NCBI GenBank assembly: GCA_038213135.1
Contig: JBBQTQ010000005.1
Coordinates: 1 to 48,254 of the forward strand
Origin: JBBQTQ01 sp038213135
Lineage (GTDB): Bacteria > Actinomycetota > Thermoleophilia > Gaiellales > Gaiellaceae
Reading direction: 5' to 3'
Length of the DNA stretch: 48,254 nucleotides
A model generated the notes under the pieces. That model did not search any database. It was given only the letters and a program-made list of their open reading frames with translations, and was not told where the DNA came from. This document shows, piece by piece, positions 9,230 to 16,585 of this stretch. Position 1 is the stretch's first letter. Each line of letters begins with the position of its first letter. The position numbers and the translations under genes are program-made.

Positions 9230-9559
9230 TCAGGCGGAGAGGTCCTGCGCGAGCTGGATCCGGTTGCCGTCCGGATCGAACACGTCCAGCAGGCGAACCT
9301 CGTTGTGCAGCTCGAAGACGACGCCGATCTCGACTCCCGCCTTGCGCAGCCGCTCTGCCTCGGCCTTCACGTCCTCGACGTCGACCGTCGCCACGCCGCC
9401 GTCCTCGGGCTCCCCCTCGGTCAGGGCGATCAGCATCTCGCCCTTCTCGAGCTCCGCGTAGCGCTGCTCGCCGTCGAGCCGCGTGACGGTGAAGTCGAGC
9501 TGGCGCGTGTAGAACTCGCGCCCGGCGTCGAAGTCTCTGACTCGGTACACCACCCTCAT
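9230..9559 (-). CDS. VOC/glyoxalase-fold protein
   Basis: Small protein of 109 aa with the vicinal-oxygen-chelate fold: an N-terminal VYRVRDFDAGREFYTRQLDF and a C-terminal VFELHNEVRLLDVFDPDGNRIQL, the typical last strand with a Glu/Gln ligand position. Its ATG overlaps the pdhC stop by 4 nt (ATGA), which implies translational coupling. Family members are lyases, isomerases, dioxygenases or binding proteins; a role in removing a reactive carbonyl would fit the oxoacid dehydrogenase context but is inference only. Confidence 0.85.
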   Translation of the reverse strand: MRVVYRVRDFDAGREFYTRQLDFTVTRLDGEQRYAELEKGEMLIALTEGEPEDGGVATVDVEDVKAEAERLRKAGVEIGVVFELHNEVRLLDVFDPDGNRIQLAQDLSA

Positions 9560-10788
9560 AGCGCGAGAGCGGGGTCTTCGAGCAGGTCCTTGACCGTCTG
9601 CAGGAACTCCGCGGCGGGCGCGCCGTCGACGGCGCGGTGGTCGAAGGTCGCGGTCAGCGTCACCATCGGCCTGATTGCGAGCTCGCCGTCACGCGGGACG
9701 ACGCGATCCTCCGTCGCGCCGACGGCGACGATCGAAGCCTGAGGTGGATTCAGCACGGCCGTGAACTGCGAGACGGCGAACATCCCCAGGTTCGAGATCG
9801 TGAACGTGCCGTCCTGGAGGTCTTCCTGGCGCAGCTTGCCCTCGCGCGCGCGTCCGACCACCTCGGCGCGAGCGGCGGCGATCTCTGCCAGCGACAGATG
9901 CTCGGCGTTGCGGATCACCGGGACGACGAGGCCCTGCGGCGCGGCGACGGCGATCCCGATGTTCGCGCTAGGGAGGAGGAGGATCGCTTCCTCGGTGAAC
10001 TGGACGTTCACGTCGCGGTGGCGCATGAGCGCCGTCGCGCAGATCTTGGTCAGCAGGTCGGTGACGGTCACGCGCAGGTCGGGATTGCGGTCGCGCACGT
10101 GCGCGAGCAGCTCGTTCGCCCGTGTCATCTCGGCGCCGACGACGAGCTGGAAGACCGGCACCTGCCACGCCTCGGTCAGCCGGCGGGCGATCGTGCGGCG
10201 GATGCTCGTCAGCTCGCGGCGCTCGACCTCGCCGGGCGGGGTGGCTGCCGGGGCGGCGAGCGCGGGCCCTGCTCCGGCCCGCTCGACGTCCTCGGCGACG
10301 ATCCGGCCCTCTGGGCCCGTGCCGCGCAGCGCCGAGAGCTCGATGCCGCGCTCGCGCGCGATCCGGCGGGCCAGGGGCGAGGCCTTGATCCGCTCACCCT
10401 CGACCGGCGGGGCGCTCGCGGGGGCTGAGCCGTTGCCCGCGGAGGCCTCGCGTCCTTCCTTGCGCTCCTCGTCGCGCGCCGGTGCCCGCGAACCCTCCTC
10501 CTCCGGCGTCTCCTCGACCTTGGTCTCGGCAGGCTCCGCCGAGACCTGCTCGCCGGCCTCGCCGATGATCGCGATCGTCGTCCCGACCGGGACTTCGCCC
10601 TCCGCGACGGCGATCTTCAGGAGGACCCCGGAGGCGTCCGCCTCGACCTCCTGCGTCACCTTCTCGGTGTCGAGCTCGTAGAGCGGCTCGCCCTTCTCGA
10701 CCTTGTCCCCCTCGGACTTGAGCCACTTGACGACGGTGCCGGACTCCATGCCCTGGCCGAGGCGCGGCAGCTTGATCTCAGTCGACAT
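9556..10788 (-). CDS. pdhC: dihydrolipoamide acyltransferase (E2)
   Basis: E2 core of a 2-oxoacid dehydrogenase, 410 aa. The N-terminal lipoyl domain carries the lipoylated Lys in YELDTEKVTQEVEADASG (about residues 38-55). A charged Glu/Ala/Pro linker follows, then the peripheral subunit-binding domain (IKASPLARRIARERGIELSALRGTG, about 133-165), then the catalytic acyltransferase domain ending in ATFDHRAVDGAPAAEFL, which has the HRxxDG active-site motif. It overlaps pdhB by 11 nt. The acyl substrate (acetyl from pyruvate or acetoin, or a branched chain) cannot be settled from sequence alone. Confidence 0.93.
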   Translation of the reverse strand: MSTEIKLPRLGQGMESGTVVKWLKSEGDKVEKGEPLYELDTEKVTQEVEADASGVLLKIAVAEGEVPVGTTIAIIGEAGEQVSAEPAETKVEETPEEEGSRAPARDEERKEGREASAGNGSAPASAPPVEGERIKASPLARRIARERGIELSALRGTGPEGRIVAEDVERAGAGPALAAPAATPPGEVERRELTSIRRTIARRLTEAWQVPVFQLVVGAEMTRANELLAHVRDRNPDLRVTVTDLLTKICATALMRHRDVNVQFTEEAILLLPSANIGIAVAAPQGLVVPVIRNAEHLSLAEIAAARAEVVGRAREGKLRQEDLQDGTFTISNLGMFAVSQFTAVLNPPQASIVAVGATEDRVVPRDGELAIRPMVTLTATFDHRAVDGAPAAEFLQTVKDLLEDPALAL

Positions 10789-11764
10789 TCCGTCCCACAG
10801 TTCGACGGATGGCCGCGAGCACGTCGGCGGCGTGCGGGATCACGAACTCCTCCATCACGGGCGCGAACGGCAGTGGCGTGAACTTGGAGCCGACCCGCTC
10901 GATCGGCGCGTCGAGCCAGTCGAAGGCCTGGTACTGGATCACGGCCGCGACCTCCGCGCCGAAGCCCATCCGCACGATCGCCTCGTGCGCGACGACGCAG
11001 CGGTTCGTCTTCTTCACCGACTCGACGAGCGCCTCCTCGTCGAGGGGCAGCAGCGTCCGCGGGTCGACGACCTCGACGGAGATCCCTTCGCTCTCGGCCT
11101 CCTTCGCGGCAGCGAGCGACTCGTGCACCATCCTGCCGGTCGCGATCACCGTCACGTCCTCGCCCTCACGGTGGACGCGCGCCTTGCCGAGCGGCACCGG
11201 CTCGAGCTCGTCGGGAACCTCCTCCTTGATCCCGTAGAGCGTCCGGTGCTCGAAGAAGACGCCCGGGTTGTCGGCGTAGATCGACGACCAGAGCAGGCCG
11301 CGGACGTCTGTCGGGGTCGAGGCGAAGACGACCTTCAGGCCGGGGACGTGGACGAACCAGGCCTCGAGTTGCTGCGCGTGCTGGGCGCCCGGGCTCCAGC
11401 CGGCGCCACCCTGGGTGCGGATCGTCAGCGGCACCTTCACCTGGCCGCCCGACATGTAGCGGTGCTTGGCGGCCTGGTTCACGATCTGCTCCATCGAGAG
11501 CGTCAGGAAGTCCTCGTACATGATCTCGACGACCGGGCGCATGCCCTGCATCGCGGCGCCGATCCCGGCGCCGACGATCGCGATCTCCGAGATCGGCGTG
11601 TTGCGGACGCGCTCCGGCCCGAACTCGTCGAGCATCCCCTGCGTGACGGCCATCGAGCCGCCCATCTCGGCGATGTCCTCGCCCATGATGAAGACGTCGT
11701 CGTCCTCGCGCATCGCGCGCGAGAGCGCGTCGCGCACCGCCTCGCGGTAGCTGAGCTCAGGCAT
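10778..11764 (-). CDS. pdhB: 2-oxoacid dehydrogenase E1 beta subunit
   Basis: TPP-dependent E1 beta subunit, 328 aa. The ATG at 11764 (MPELSYREAVRDAL) is chosen; the frame upstream to 11896 is antisense-like. Family marks: VFIMGEDIAEMGGSM, RVRNTPISEIAIVGAGIGAAMQGMRPVVEI, a Gln/Glu-rich region replacing the usual HSQSLEAW (here GAQHAQQLEAWFVHVPGLKVV), and VVDPRTLLPLDEEAL followed by a C-terminal VAHEA. It overlaps both neighbours (8 nt with pdhA, 11 nt with pdhC), as expected for a coupled heterotetramer. It resembles both PdhB and acetoin dehydrogenase AcoB. Confidence 0.93.
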   Translation of the reverse strand: MPELSYREAVRDALSRAMREDDDVFIMGEDIAEMGGSMAVTQGMLDEFGPERVRNTPISEIAIVGAGIGAAMQGMRPVVEIMYEDFLTLSMEQIVNQAAKHRYMSGGQVKVPLTIRTQGGAGWSPGAQHAQQLEAWFVHVPGLKVVFASTPTDVRGLLWSSIYADNPGVFFEHRTLYGIKEEVPDELEPVPLGKARVHREGEDVTVIATGRMVHESLAAAKEAESEGISVEVVDPRTLLPLDEEALVESVKKTNRCVVAHEAIVRMGFGAEVAAVIQYQAFDWLDAPIERVGSKFTPLPFAPVMEEFVIPHAADVLAAIRRTVGRNVD

Positions 11765-12731
11765 AGACGTTGTTGAGCGCGTCCTCCGGCTTCGGATCCG
11801 TGCCGGCCTTCGCGAACTCGACGGAGCCCTCGACGAGCTCGTGCACCTCCTGCTCGAGTGCCTCGACCTCCTCGTCGGCGAGCTCGAGCTTCTCAAGCGT
11901 CTTCGTGAGCGGATCCTGGGTCTCGCGCAGCTCCTGCACCTCTTCCTTCGACCGGTAGACCTGCGGGTCGCCGATGTAGTGACCGACGAGGCGGAAGGTC
12001 TCCGCGAGCAGGAAGACCGGCCCCTTGCCTTCGCGTGCGTGCGCGAGCGCCTTCTGTGCTGCCTTGTAGACCGCCTCCACGTCCTGGCCGTCGACGGTCA
12101 CGGAATGCATCCCGAACGCGACGGCCCGCTTGGCGAGATCTTTGATCGGCATGTGCTGGCTCGCAGGCGTCGACTCGGCCCAGTGGTTGTCCTCGCAGAC
12201 GTAGAGGGCCTGGACACCCCACAGCTGCCCGAGGTTCAGCGACTCGTGGAAGGTGCCGGTGTTCGTCGCGCCGTCGCCGAAGAACGCGACCGCCACGCGA
12301 GGCTCGCCGCGCAGCTTGAACGCCAAACCCGCGCCGGTGATCGCCGGCAGGCCGCCGCCCACGACCGCGTTCGCGCCGAGGTTCCCGCGCTCCACGTCGT
12401 AGAGATGCATCGAGCCGCCGTAGCCGTGCGAGCAGCCCTCGGCCTTGCCGTAGAGCTCGGCCATGAGCGCGTTCGGGTGCGTCCCGCGCGCGAGCGTGTG
12501 CCCGTGCGCGCGGTGCGTAGAGGCGAACACGTCGCCGTCCTCCATCGCCTGGCAGACGCCGACCGCGACCGCCTCCTGGCCGATCGCGACGTGCAGGAAC
12601 CCCGGCAGCTCTCCCGCGCGAAACCGCTCCTCGACCTTCTCCTCGAAGCGCCTGATCAGGAGCATCTCGCGATAGAAGTCCCGCAGGCGCTGCTGAGCGG
12701 CTCCGGCCTTGCGCTGCTCGACCCGGGCCAT
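11757..12731 (-). CDS. pdhA: 2-oxoacid dehydrogenase E1 alpha subunit
   Basis: TPP-dependent E1 alpha, 324 aa, starting at the ATG at 12731 (MARVEQRKAGAAQQRL). The sequence has RRFEEKVEERF, GFLHVAIGQEAVAVGV, the active-site HRAHGH, SHGYGGSMHLYD, and the TPP/Mg motif GDGATNTGTFHESLN...ALYVCEDNHWAESTP (GDG to N). The PGFLH and YGGSMH wording is as close to acetoin dehydrogenase AcoA as to PdhA, so the substrate is pyruvate or acetoin. It is first in the operon. Only 12 bp separates it from the divergent gene at 12744, so its promoter must lie inside that gene or the transcript is leaderless. Confidence 0.92.
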   Translation of the reverse strand: MARVEQRKAGAAQQRLRDFYREMLLIRRFEEKVEERFRAGELPGFLHVAIGQEAVAVGVCQAMEDGDVFASTHRAHGHTLARGTHPNALMAELYGKAEGCSHGYGGSMHLYDVERGNLGANAVVGGGLPAITGAGLAFKLRGEPRVAVAFFGDGATNTGTFHESLNLGQLWGVQALYVCEDNHWAESTPASQHMPIKDLAKRAVAFGMHSVTVDGQDVEAVYKAAQKALAHAREGKGPVFLLAETFRLVGHYIGDPQVYRSKEEVQELRETQDPLTKTLEKLELADEEVEALEQEVHELVEGSVEFAKAGTDPKPEDALNNVYA

Positions 12732-12733
12732 GA

Positions 12734-12753
12734 GCCTGAGTTTATGCTCAGGC
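12734..12753. promoter_or_regulatory. inverted repeat between divergent start codons
   Basis: GCCTGAG-TTTATG-CTCAGGC has 7-bp arms centred exactly between the pdhA start (12731, minus) and the 12744 start (plus), and it contains the plus-strand ATG. It could be an operator for both genes or an mRNA hairpin. No clear -35/-10 fits in the gap. Confidence 0.35.
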
Positions 12754-13400
12754 CGATGCGCCTCGTCGAACAGTGGACCCGCATCGAATTGCGCCTCCCC
12801 GAGAACTGGGCCGATGCCCGCCTGGAGCTGACGATCGGCGACGACACGCAGCGCGAGCGGGCCTCGGCGCTCCTCGGACCGCTCGTCCCCGGGCTCGCCG
12901 GCAAGAAGATCCGCTTCTACGCCTCGCGCCGCGGAGCCGGGCCAGGACTCGAGGCCGTCAAGCGGGCTCTGACCCGGCTGGACGAGGAGCAACTCGAGGG
13001 CCGGCTGGAGCTGATCGGCGTCGGCGAGCCGGCCGCGCCCGCAACGGCCGCCACGTACGCGAGCAACGCTGCAGCCTGGCGCGAGGCGCTCAGCCGGCTG
13101 CCCGCGGACTGGAGCGACCTCTACGCCGAGATCGAGTTCCGTTCGAGCGACGACTTCGAGCGCGCCGCGCTCCTGATGGCACCGCTCAACCCCGCGCGCT
13201 TCGCCGGGACCCCCGGATTCCGCTTCCGCGTCGCCCGCCGCTTCGGCTACGGCGCGGCGGCGGAGATGGTCGAGCGCTGCCTGGAGCGCCTCGACGAGGA
13301 CGGCATCGAAGGCGAGCTCCGGGTACTGCGCGCGATCTCGGACTCACGGCCGGTGGATACCCAGGGGCCGGTCTGGCGGGTCGGCGGGCGGGCGGTATGA
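12744..13400 (+). CDS. hypothetical protein with tandem duplicated domain
   Basis: 218-aa soluble protein. The first in-frame ATG after the pdhA start is at 12744 (MLRPMRLVEQW); the ATG at 12756 is equally plausible. The two halves align. The first has R-L-P-x-N-W-A-D-A-R-L-E-L followed by RERASALLGPL...GKKIRFYASRRG and AVKRALTRLDEEQLEGRLELI. The second has R-L-P-A-D-W-S-D-L-Y-A-E-I followed by ERAALLMAPLNP...GFRFRVARRFG and MVERCLERLDEDGIEGELRVL. Each unit is about 85 residues, predicted alpha/beta. No known family is recalled. It overlaps the PRC-barrel gene by 4 nt (ATGA), so the pair forms an operon. Confidence 0.75.
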   Translation: MLRPMRLVEQWTRIELRLPENWADARLELTIGDDTQRERASALLGPLVPGLAGKKIRFYASRRGAGPGLEAVKRALTRLDEEQLEGRLELIGVGEPAAPATAATYASNAAAWREALSRLPADWSDLYAEIEFRSSDDFERAALLMAPLNPARFAGTPGFRFRVARRFGYGAAAEMVERCLERLDEDGIEGELRVLRAISDSRPVDTQGPVWRVGGRAV

Positions 13401-13708
13401 GCCCCGATCCCGTCTCCTGGTTCGTGATCGAGCACGGTTGGAAGGTGCTGGCGGCCGACGGCGAGCAGGTCGGCAAGGTCAAGGAGACGATCGGCGACAG
13501 CGGCAAAGACATCTTCAACGGCATCGCCGTCACGACCGGGTTGCTGAGCCGCGCGCGTTACGTGGCCGCCGAGCGCGTTGTCGAGATCAGCGAGGGCTGC
13601 GTCAGGCTCGACCTGAGCAGAGACGCCTTCGAGCGGCTGGGAACCTTCGACGAGCCGCCTCCGAGCGCCGCAGTCGGCCCGGAGACGACGGACATCGAGC
13701 CTCGCTAG
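13397..13708 (+). CDS. PRC-barrel-like domain protein
   Basis: Small protein of 103 aa. 'WFVIEHGWKVLAADGEQVGKVKET' followed by DIFNGIAVTTGLLSRARYVAAERVVEISEGCVRLDLSRDAF matches the PRC-barrel/DUF2171 pattern: a beta barrel with G-x-x-V-G-x-V followed by an F-x-G-x-x-V strand and the Y-V-x-A-E-x-V turn. The start ATG overlaps the stop of the upstream duplicated-domain gene. These domains are found in ribosome-maturation, photosynthetic and stress proteins; the role here is unknown. Confidence 0.75.
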   Translation: MSPDPVSWFVIEHGWKVLAADGEQVGKVKETIGDSGKDIFNGIAVTTGLLSRARYVAAERVVEISEGCVRLDLSRDAFERLGTFDEPPPSAAVGPETTDIEPR

Positions 13709-13791
13709 GCGTCCTTCGTTCGCGGGAGCCACGTAACTCTTTCGTCAGGGCCGTTTGGCTTGTGTTGGCCTCGGAAATCAGTCAAGACACT

Positions 13792-13810
13792 AATCCCTCG
13801 AACGAGGGAT
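13792..13810. promoter_or_regulatory. 19-nt palindrome shared by two LPFTG genes (copy 1)
   Basis: AATCCCTCGAACGAGGGAT contains arms ATCCCTCG/CGAGGGAT around a 2-nt centre. It ends 30 bp before the ATG of the LPFTG gene at 13841. The identical 19 nt occurs at 18172-18190 upstream of the other LPFTG gene. No T tract follows on either strand here, so an operator or 5'UTR element is likelier than a terminator at this copy. Confidence 0.55.
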
Positions 13811-13840
13811 GTAGGAAATTCCGAGGAGGTCGAAAAGACC

Positions 13841-15964
13841 ATGCACCGGCACACGATCAAGTTTCTCGTCAGCGCGGTGTGCTTCGCCCTGCTCCCGGTG
13901 GCGAGCGCCGGCGGCGACATCGGCTTGCCGCCTGAGCCGGCCCCCGCGGCACCGACAGCGCCGGCGGCGACCCCGAACGGCGGTAACGCCGCGTCCAACT
14001 CGATCGGCACCGTGCAGGTGGGGAACACCTCTGTCAGCCCGGTGGCCACCGCCAGCGGCGCGGCCGGCGCAGCCGCAGGCACCGCGACGAGCGTCGCCGG
14101 CGGCGGCGGCAACAACTCGCACGGCTCGGTCGGCACGGTCCAGGCCGGCGGGGGCAACCATGCCGACCACTCGATCGTCACCGGTCAGGTGAGCGGGGCG
14201 GGCAGCCATCCGGCCGCAGCCGCGAATACCGCGGTCGGCAGCGTCGCAGCGTCTGGCAACGCGGTCGCCGCCGGCGGCCCGAAGTCGAGCTCGGGCTCCG
14301 TCGGCACAGTCGAGGTCGGCGGCAGCGACTCCTCGACGCGCTCGCTGGTCCACGTACGGCTCACTCAGACGAGCGCGGGCGCCTCGGCACACGCGCTGGG
14401 GCTGTCGCCGGCGCTCGAGGTGACGCCCACGGCGGTGATCGTCGGCCCCTCGAACCGCCTCGGGACCGCAGTTCTCATCGACCGCCTCAACCGCCGGCTC
14501 GCGCGCACGTTCCACCTGCTTTTCGGGCCGCACTCACCGTGTGCATGCCCGGCGCTCGAGAACCTGTTGCCGAGCATCTCACTGCCGCTGAACGGCATTC
14601 GGATCCAGCGGCACCGCCTCGTGCTGCGGCCGAGCACAGCCGTCGACGCGCCCGGCCTCGGCAGCGCCGCCCCCGGCGGCTCGAGCGGTGTCGACAACCC
14701 GGCGCCGAACTCCGCCGATGCCGGGTCGCTCGGCACCGTCCAGCTCGGCGGCGGCAACTCCGTCGACCCGTCGATCGGCACCGTGCAGATCGGCTCGCTC
14801 TACCTCGCGCCGACCCTCGCGGCTCAGCTGGATCCGCTCGGTCTCTCGCTGTTGCTCGGCGGGAAGACCGGCGTCGCCGGCGGCGGCAACTCGGCCACCG
14901 ACTCGATCGCGACAGTGCAGGCGGGCCAGGTACTGCTGTCGCCCACGGTTGCGCTCTCGGTCGCAAGGCTCGGAACCTCGGCCGGCGTGAACGGCGGCAG
15001 CGGCATCGCCGGCGGCGGCAACTCGGCGACGAACTCCCTCGGCACCGTCCAGATCGGCGGCGGCAACTCGGCCGGCGGCTCGACCGGTGGCGTCCAGGTC
15101 GGCTCGGTCGCGATCGCTCCGTCCGGCTCGCTTCACGCTCCCGGCCGGATCTCGGTCGGTGTGGGCGGCGCCAGCGGTATCGCCGGTGGCGGTAACTCGG
15201 CGTCGCGCTCGGTCGGCTACGGCCAGATCGGCGGCGGCAACGCCGCCGACCGCTCCGCGGGCGCGGTTCAGGGCGGCACGATCGGCCTCGCACCCGCCGT
15301 CAGCATCTCCCTCGGACCGCTTGGCAGCCTCTCGTTCGGCGGCGGCAGCGGCATCGGCGGGGGCGGCAATGCGGCGGGTAGCTCGCTCGGCGTGGTGCAG
15401 ATCGGCGGCGGCAACACCGGGAGCCAGTCCGGCGCGACCGGACAGTCGGCGGGCATCGTCGCCGGCTCCGGGATCACGGTCACCGCCGGCGGTCAGACCT
15501 TCACGTTCGGCGGCGGCTCGACCTCGGTCGGCGGCCCGGGACCGGGCGCCAACTCCGCGTCCCAATCCCTCGGCACGGTGCAGATCGGCAGCTCGACCTC
15601 CGGCAGCACGGGCCGCCCGGGCTCCGGCCCGAGCGGCGGCCCGGGCGAAACGCCCACGGGCAGCGGCACGCCCGGTAACACCGGCACGCCCGATAGCACG
15701 GGCACGCCGGGCTCGACCGGCACTGCCGGAAGCGAGCCGACGCCGTCGGGCACGCACCCGACCGGCAACGGCACGGCGCCGACCGCGCAGCCCGCGGCTC
15801 CGTTCCGTCCGCCGACCAGCAAGGGCCCCGGCCTGATCCACCGGCTGACGAGCACGATCACGAGCGCCACGCTGCCTTTCACGGGCGTGAAGCTCTGGCC
15901 GGTCGTCCTGGGCGGCCTGCTGATGCTTCTGGCGGGCCTGGCGCTCCGCAAGCGCGCCCTCTAG
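13841..15964 (+). CDS. LPFTG cell-wall anchored protein with curlin-like repeats
   Basis: 707-aa surface protein. The start ATG at 13841 follows GAGGAGG. Residues 1-24 form a signal peptide (MHRHTIKFLVSAVCFALLPVASA). The body is built of Gly/Ser/Asn-rich repeats with the core S-x-G-T-V-Q-I-G-G-G-N-S-A. At least ten variants occur, arranged in longer units with L-A-P and S-G-I-A-G-G-G-N-S-A spacers. The Q-x-G-x-x-N-x-A spacing matches curlin (CsgA) amyloid repeats, though the N-to-Q distance is longer. A Thr/Gly/Pro-rich wall-spanning region follows from about residue 585. The C-terminus is a sortase signal: LPFTG, a hydrophobic span, then RKRAL. A sortase is needed but none lies in the window. 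The amyloid-forming role is inference. Confidence 0.85.
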   Translation: MHRHTIKFLVSAVCFALLPVASAGGDIGLPPEPAPAAPTAPAATPNGGNAASNSIGTVQVGNTSVSPVATASGAAGAAAGTATSVAGGGGNNSHGSVGTVQAGGGNHADHSIVTGQVSGAGSHPAAAANTAVGSVAASGNAVAAGGPKSSSGSVGTVEVGGSDSSTRSLVHVRLTQTSAGASAHALGLSPALEVTPTAVIVGPSNRLGTAVLIDRLNRRLARTFHLLFGPHSPCACPALENLLPSISLPLNGIRIQRHRLVLRPSTAVDAPGLGSAAPGGSSGVDNPAPNSADAGSLGTVQLGGGNSVDPSIGTVQIGSLYLAPTLAAQLDPLGLSLLLGGKTGVAGGGNSATDSIATVQAGQVLLSPTVALSVARLGTSAGVNGGSGIAGGGNSATNSLGTVQIGGGNSAGGSTGGVQVGSVAIAPSGSLHAPGRISVGVGGASGIAGGGNSASRSVGYGQIGGGNAADRSAGAVQGGTIGLAPAVSISLGPLGSLSFGGGSGIGGGGNAAGSSLGVVQIGGGNTGSQSGATGQSAGIVAGSGITVTAGGQTFTFGGGSTSVGGPGPGANSASQSLGTVQIGSSTSGSTGRPGSGPSGGPGETPTGSGTPGNTGTPDSTGTPGSTGTAGSEPTPSGTHPTGNGTAPTAQPAAPFRPPTSKGPGLIHRLTSTITSATLPFTGVKLWPVVLGGLLMLLAGLALRKRAL

Positions 15965-15975
15965 AAACGGGACAG

Positions 15976-16009
15976 GGCTCAGCCGGTGCGTGGGGGCGCC
16001 GGCTGAGCC
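15976..16009 (+). terminator. hairpin after the LPFTG gene
   Basis: GGCTCAGCCGG and CCGGCTGAGCC form an 11-bp perfect stem 12 nt after the stop codon, followed by ACGTTTCC. It is a weakly T-tailed intrinsic terminator. Confidence 0.6.
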
Positions 16010-16047
16010 ACGTTTCCGGCGGGCGGCTGCCGGTTAGGATCATCTTG

Positions 16048-16203
16048 ATGGCAGTCGCGGAACAGGAACAGGTCGCGCCCGAGCTCGAGGCGGAGACGTC
16101 CGGCGGGCTCAATCCGATCGTGGTCGCGGTGGTCGCCTTCGCCGCCGGCATGCTGCTCGCGAAGATCGTGGACTGGCGGGGACATGCCCACCCACGAGTC
16201 TGA
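16048..16203 (+). CDS. small single-span membrane protein (51 aa)
   Basis: Short gene reading MAVAEQEQVAPELEAET, then a hydrophobic stretch IVVAVVAFAAGMLLAKIV (about residues 24-41), then DWRGHAHPRV. One TM helix with an acidic N-terminus is predicted. It overlaps the holin-X gene by 20 nt in another frame, and the three genes 16048-16847 overlap serially, which supports its reality and suggests a membrane complex. Function is unknown. Confidence 0.6.
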   Translation: MAVAEQEQVAPELEAETSGGLNPIVVAVVAFAAGMLLAKIVDWRGHAHPRV

Positions 16204-16585
16204 GTCGAAGGGCATCGGCAGCGCCGCAAAGGCGGTCGCCGAGCGGGCCAGCACCCTTGCGAGGCTCGAGCTCGAGCTGGCGCAGGTCGAGGTCAAGCGG
16301 AAGTTCGCGGCCTTCGGGATCGGCGCCGCGCTGCTGGCCGTCTCGGGCGTACTGGGGCTCTTCGCACTCGGCTTCGGGCTCGCGGGTGCCGCGGCCGGGA
16401 TCGAGACGCAGCTTCCGGCCTGGGCCTCGCTACTACTCGTCGCCGCCGGACTGCTGATCGTTGCGACAGTGCTCGGCATCGTCGGTCTCGGCTCGCTGAA
16501 GGCCGGCTCGCCGCCGGTGCCCGAGCAGGCGATCGAGGAAGCGAAGCTGACGAGCGAGGCTTTGAAGGCCAATGGCCGGCACTAA
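16184..16585 (+). CDS. actinobacterial Holin-X / phage holin family membrane protein
   Basis: 133 aa. An N-terminal amphipathic helix (KGIGSAAKAVAERASTLARLELELAQVEVKRK) is followed by two strong TM helices (about 43-68 and 80-103) and a charged tail. This is the pattern of the Putative Actinobacterial Holin-X family (Phage_holin_3_6), which is chromosomal and not tied to prophages. It overlaps both neighbours (20 and 14 nt). Proteins of this family often sit beside DUF3618 genes, as here; they are thought to act at the membrane, but no function is established. Confidence 0.85.
   Translation: MPTHESESKGIGSAAKAVAERASTLARLELELAQVEVKRKFAAFGIGAALLAVSGVLGLFALGFGLAGAAAGIETQLPAWASLLLVAAGLLIVATVLGIVGLGSLKAGSPPVPEQAIEEAKLTSEALKANGRH

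Noticed and set aside
11841..12743. N-terminal part of the 519-aa plus-strand ORF ending at 13400
   Set aside because: It lies antisense to pdhA; protein-like sequence begins only at 12744.
13792..13810. LexA/SOS box (CGAAC core)
   Set aside because: The arms are ATCCCTCG/CGAGGGAT, not the actinobacterial GAAC-N4-GTTC pattern.
13841..15600. Regular repeats considered as a CRISPR array
   Set aside because: Repeats are imperfect, in frame, codon-structured and inside a gene with signal peptide and LPFTG anchor; no spacers.
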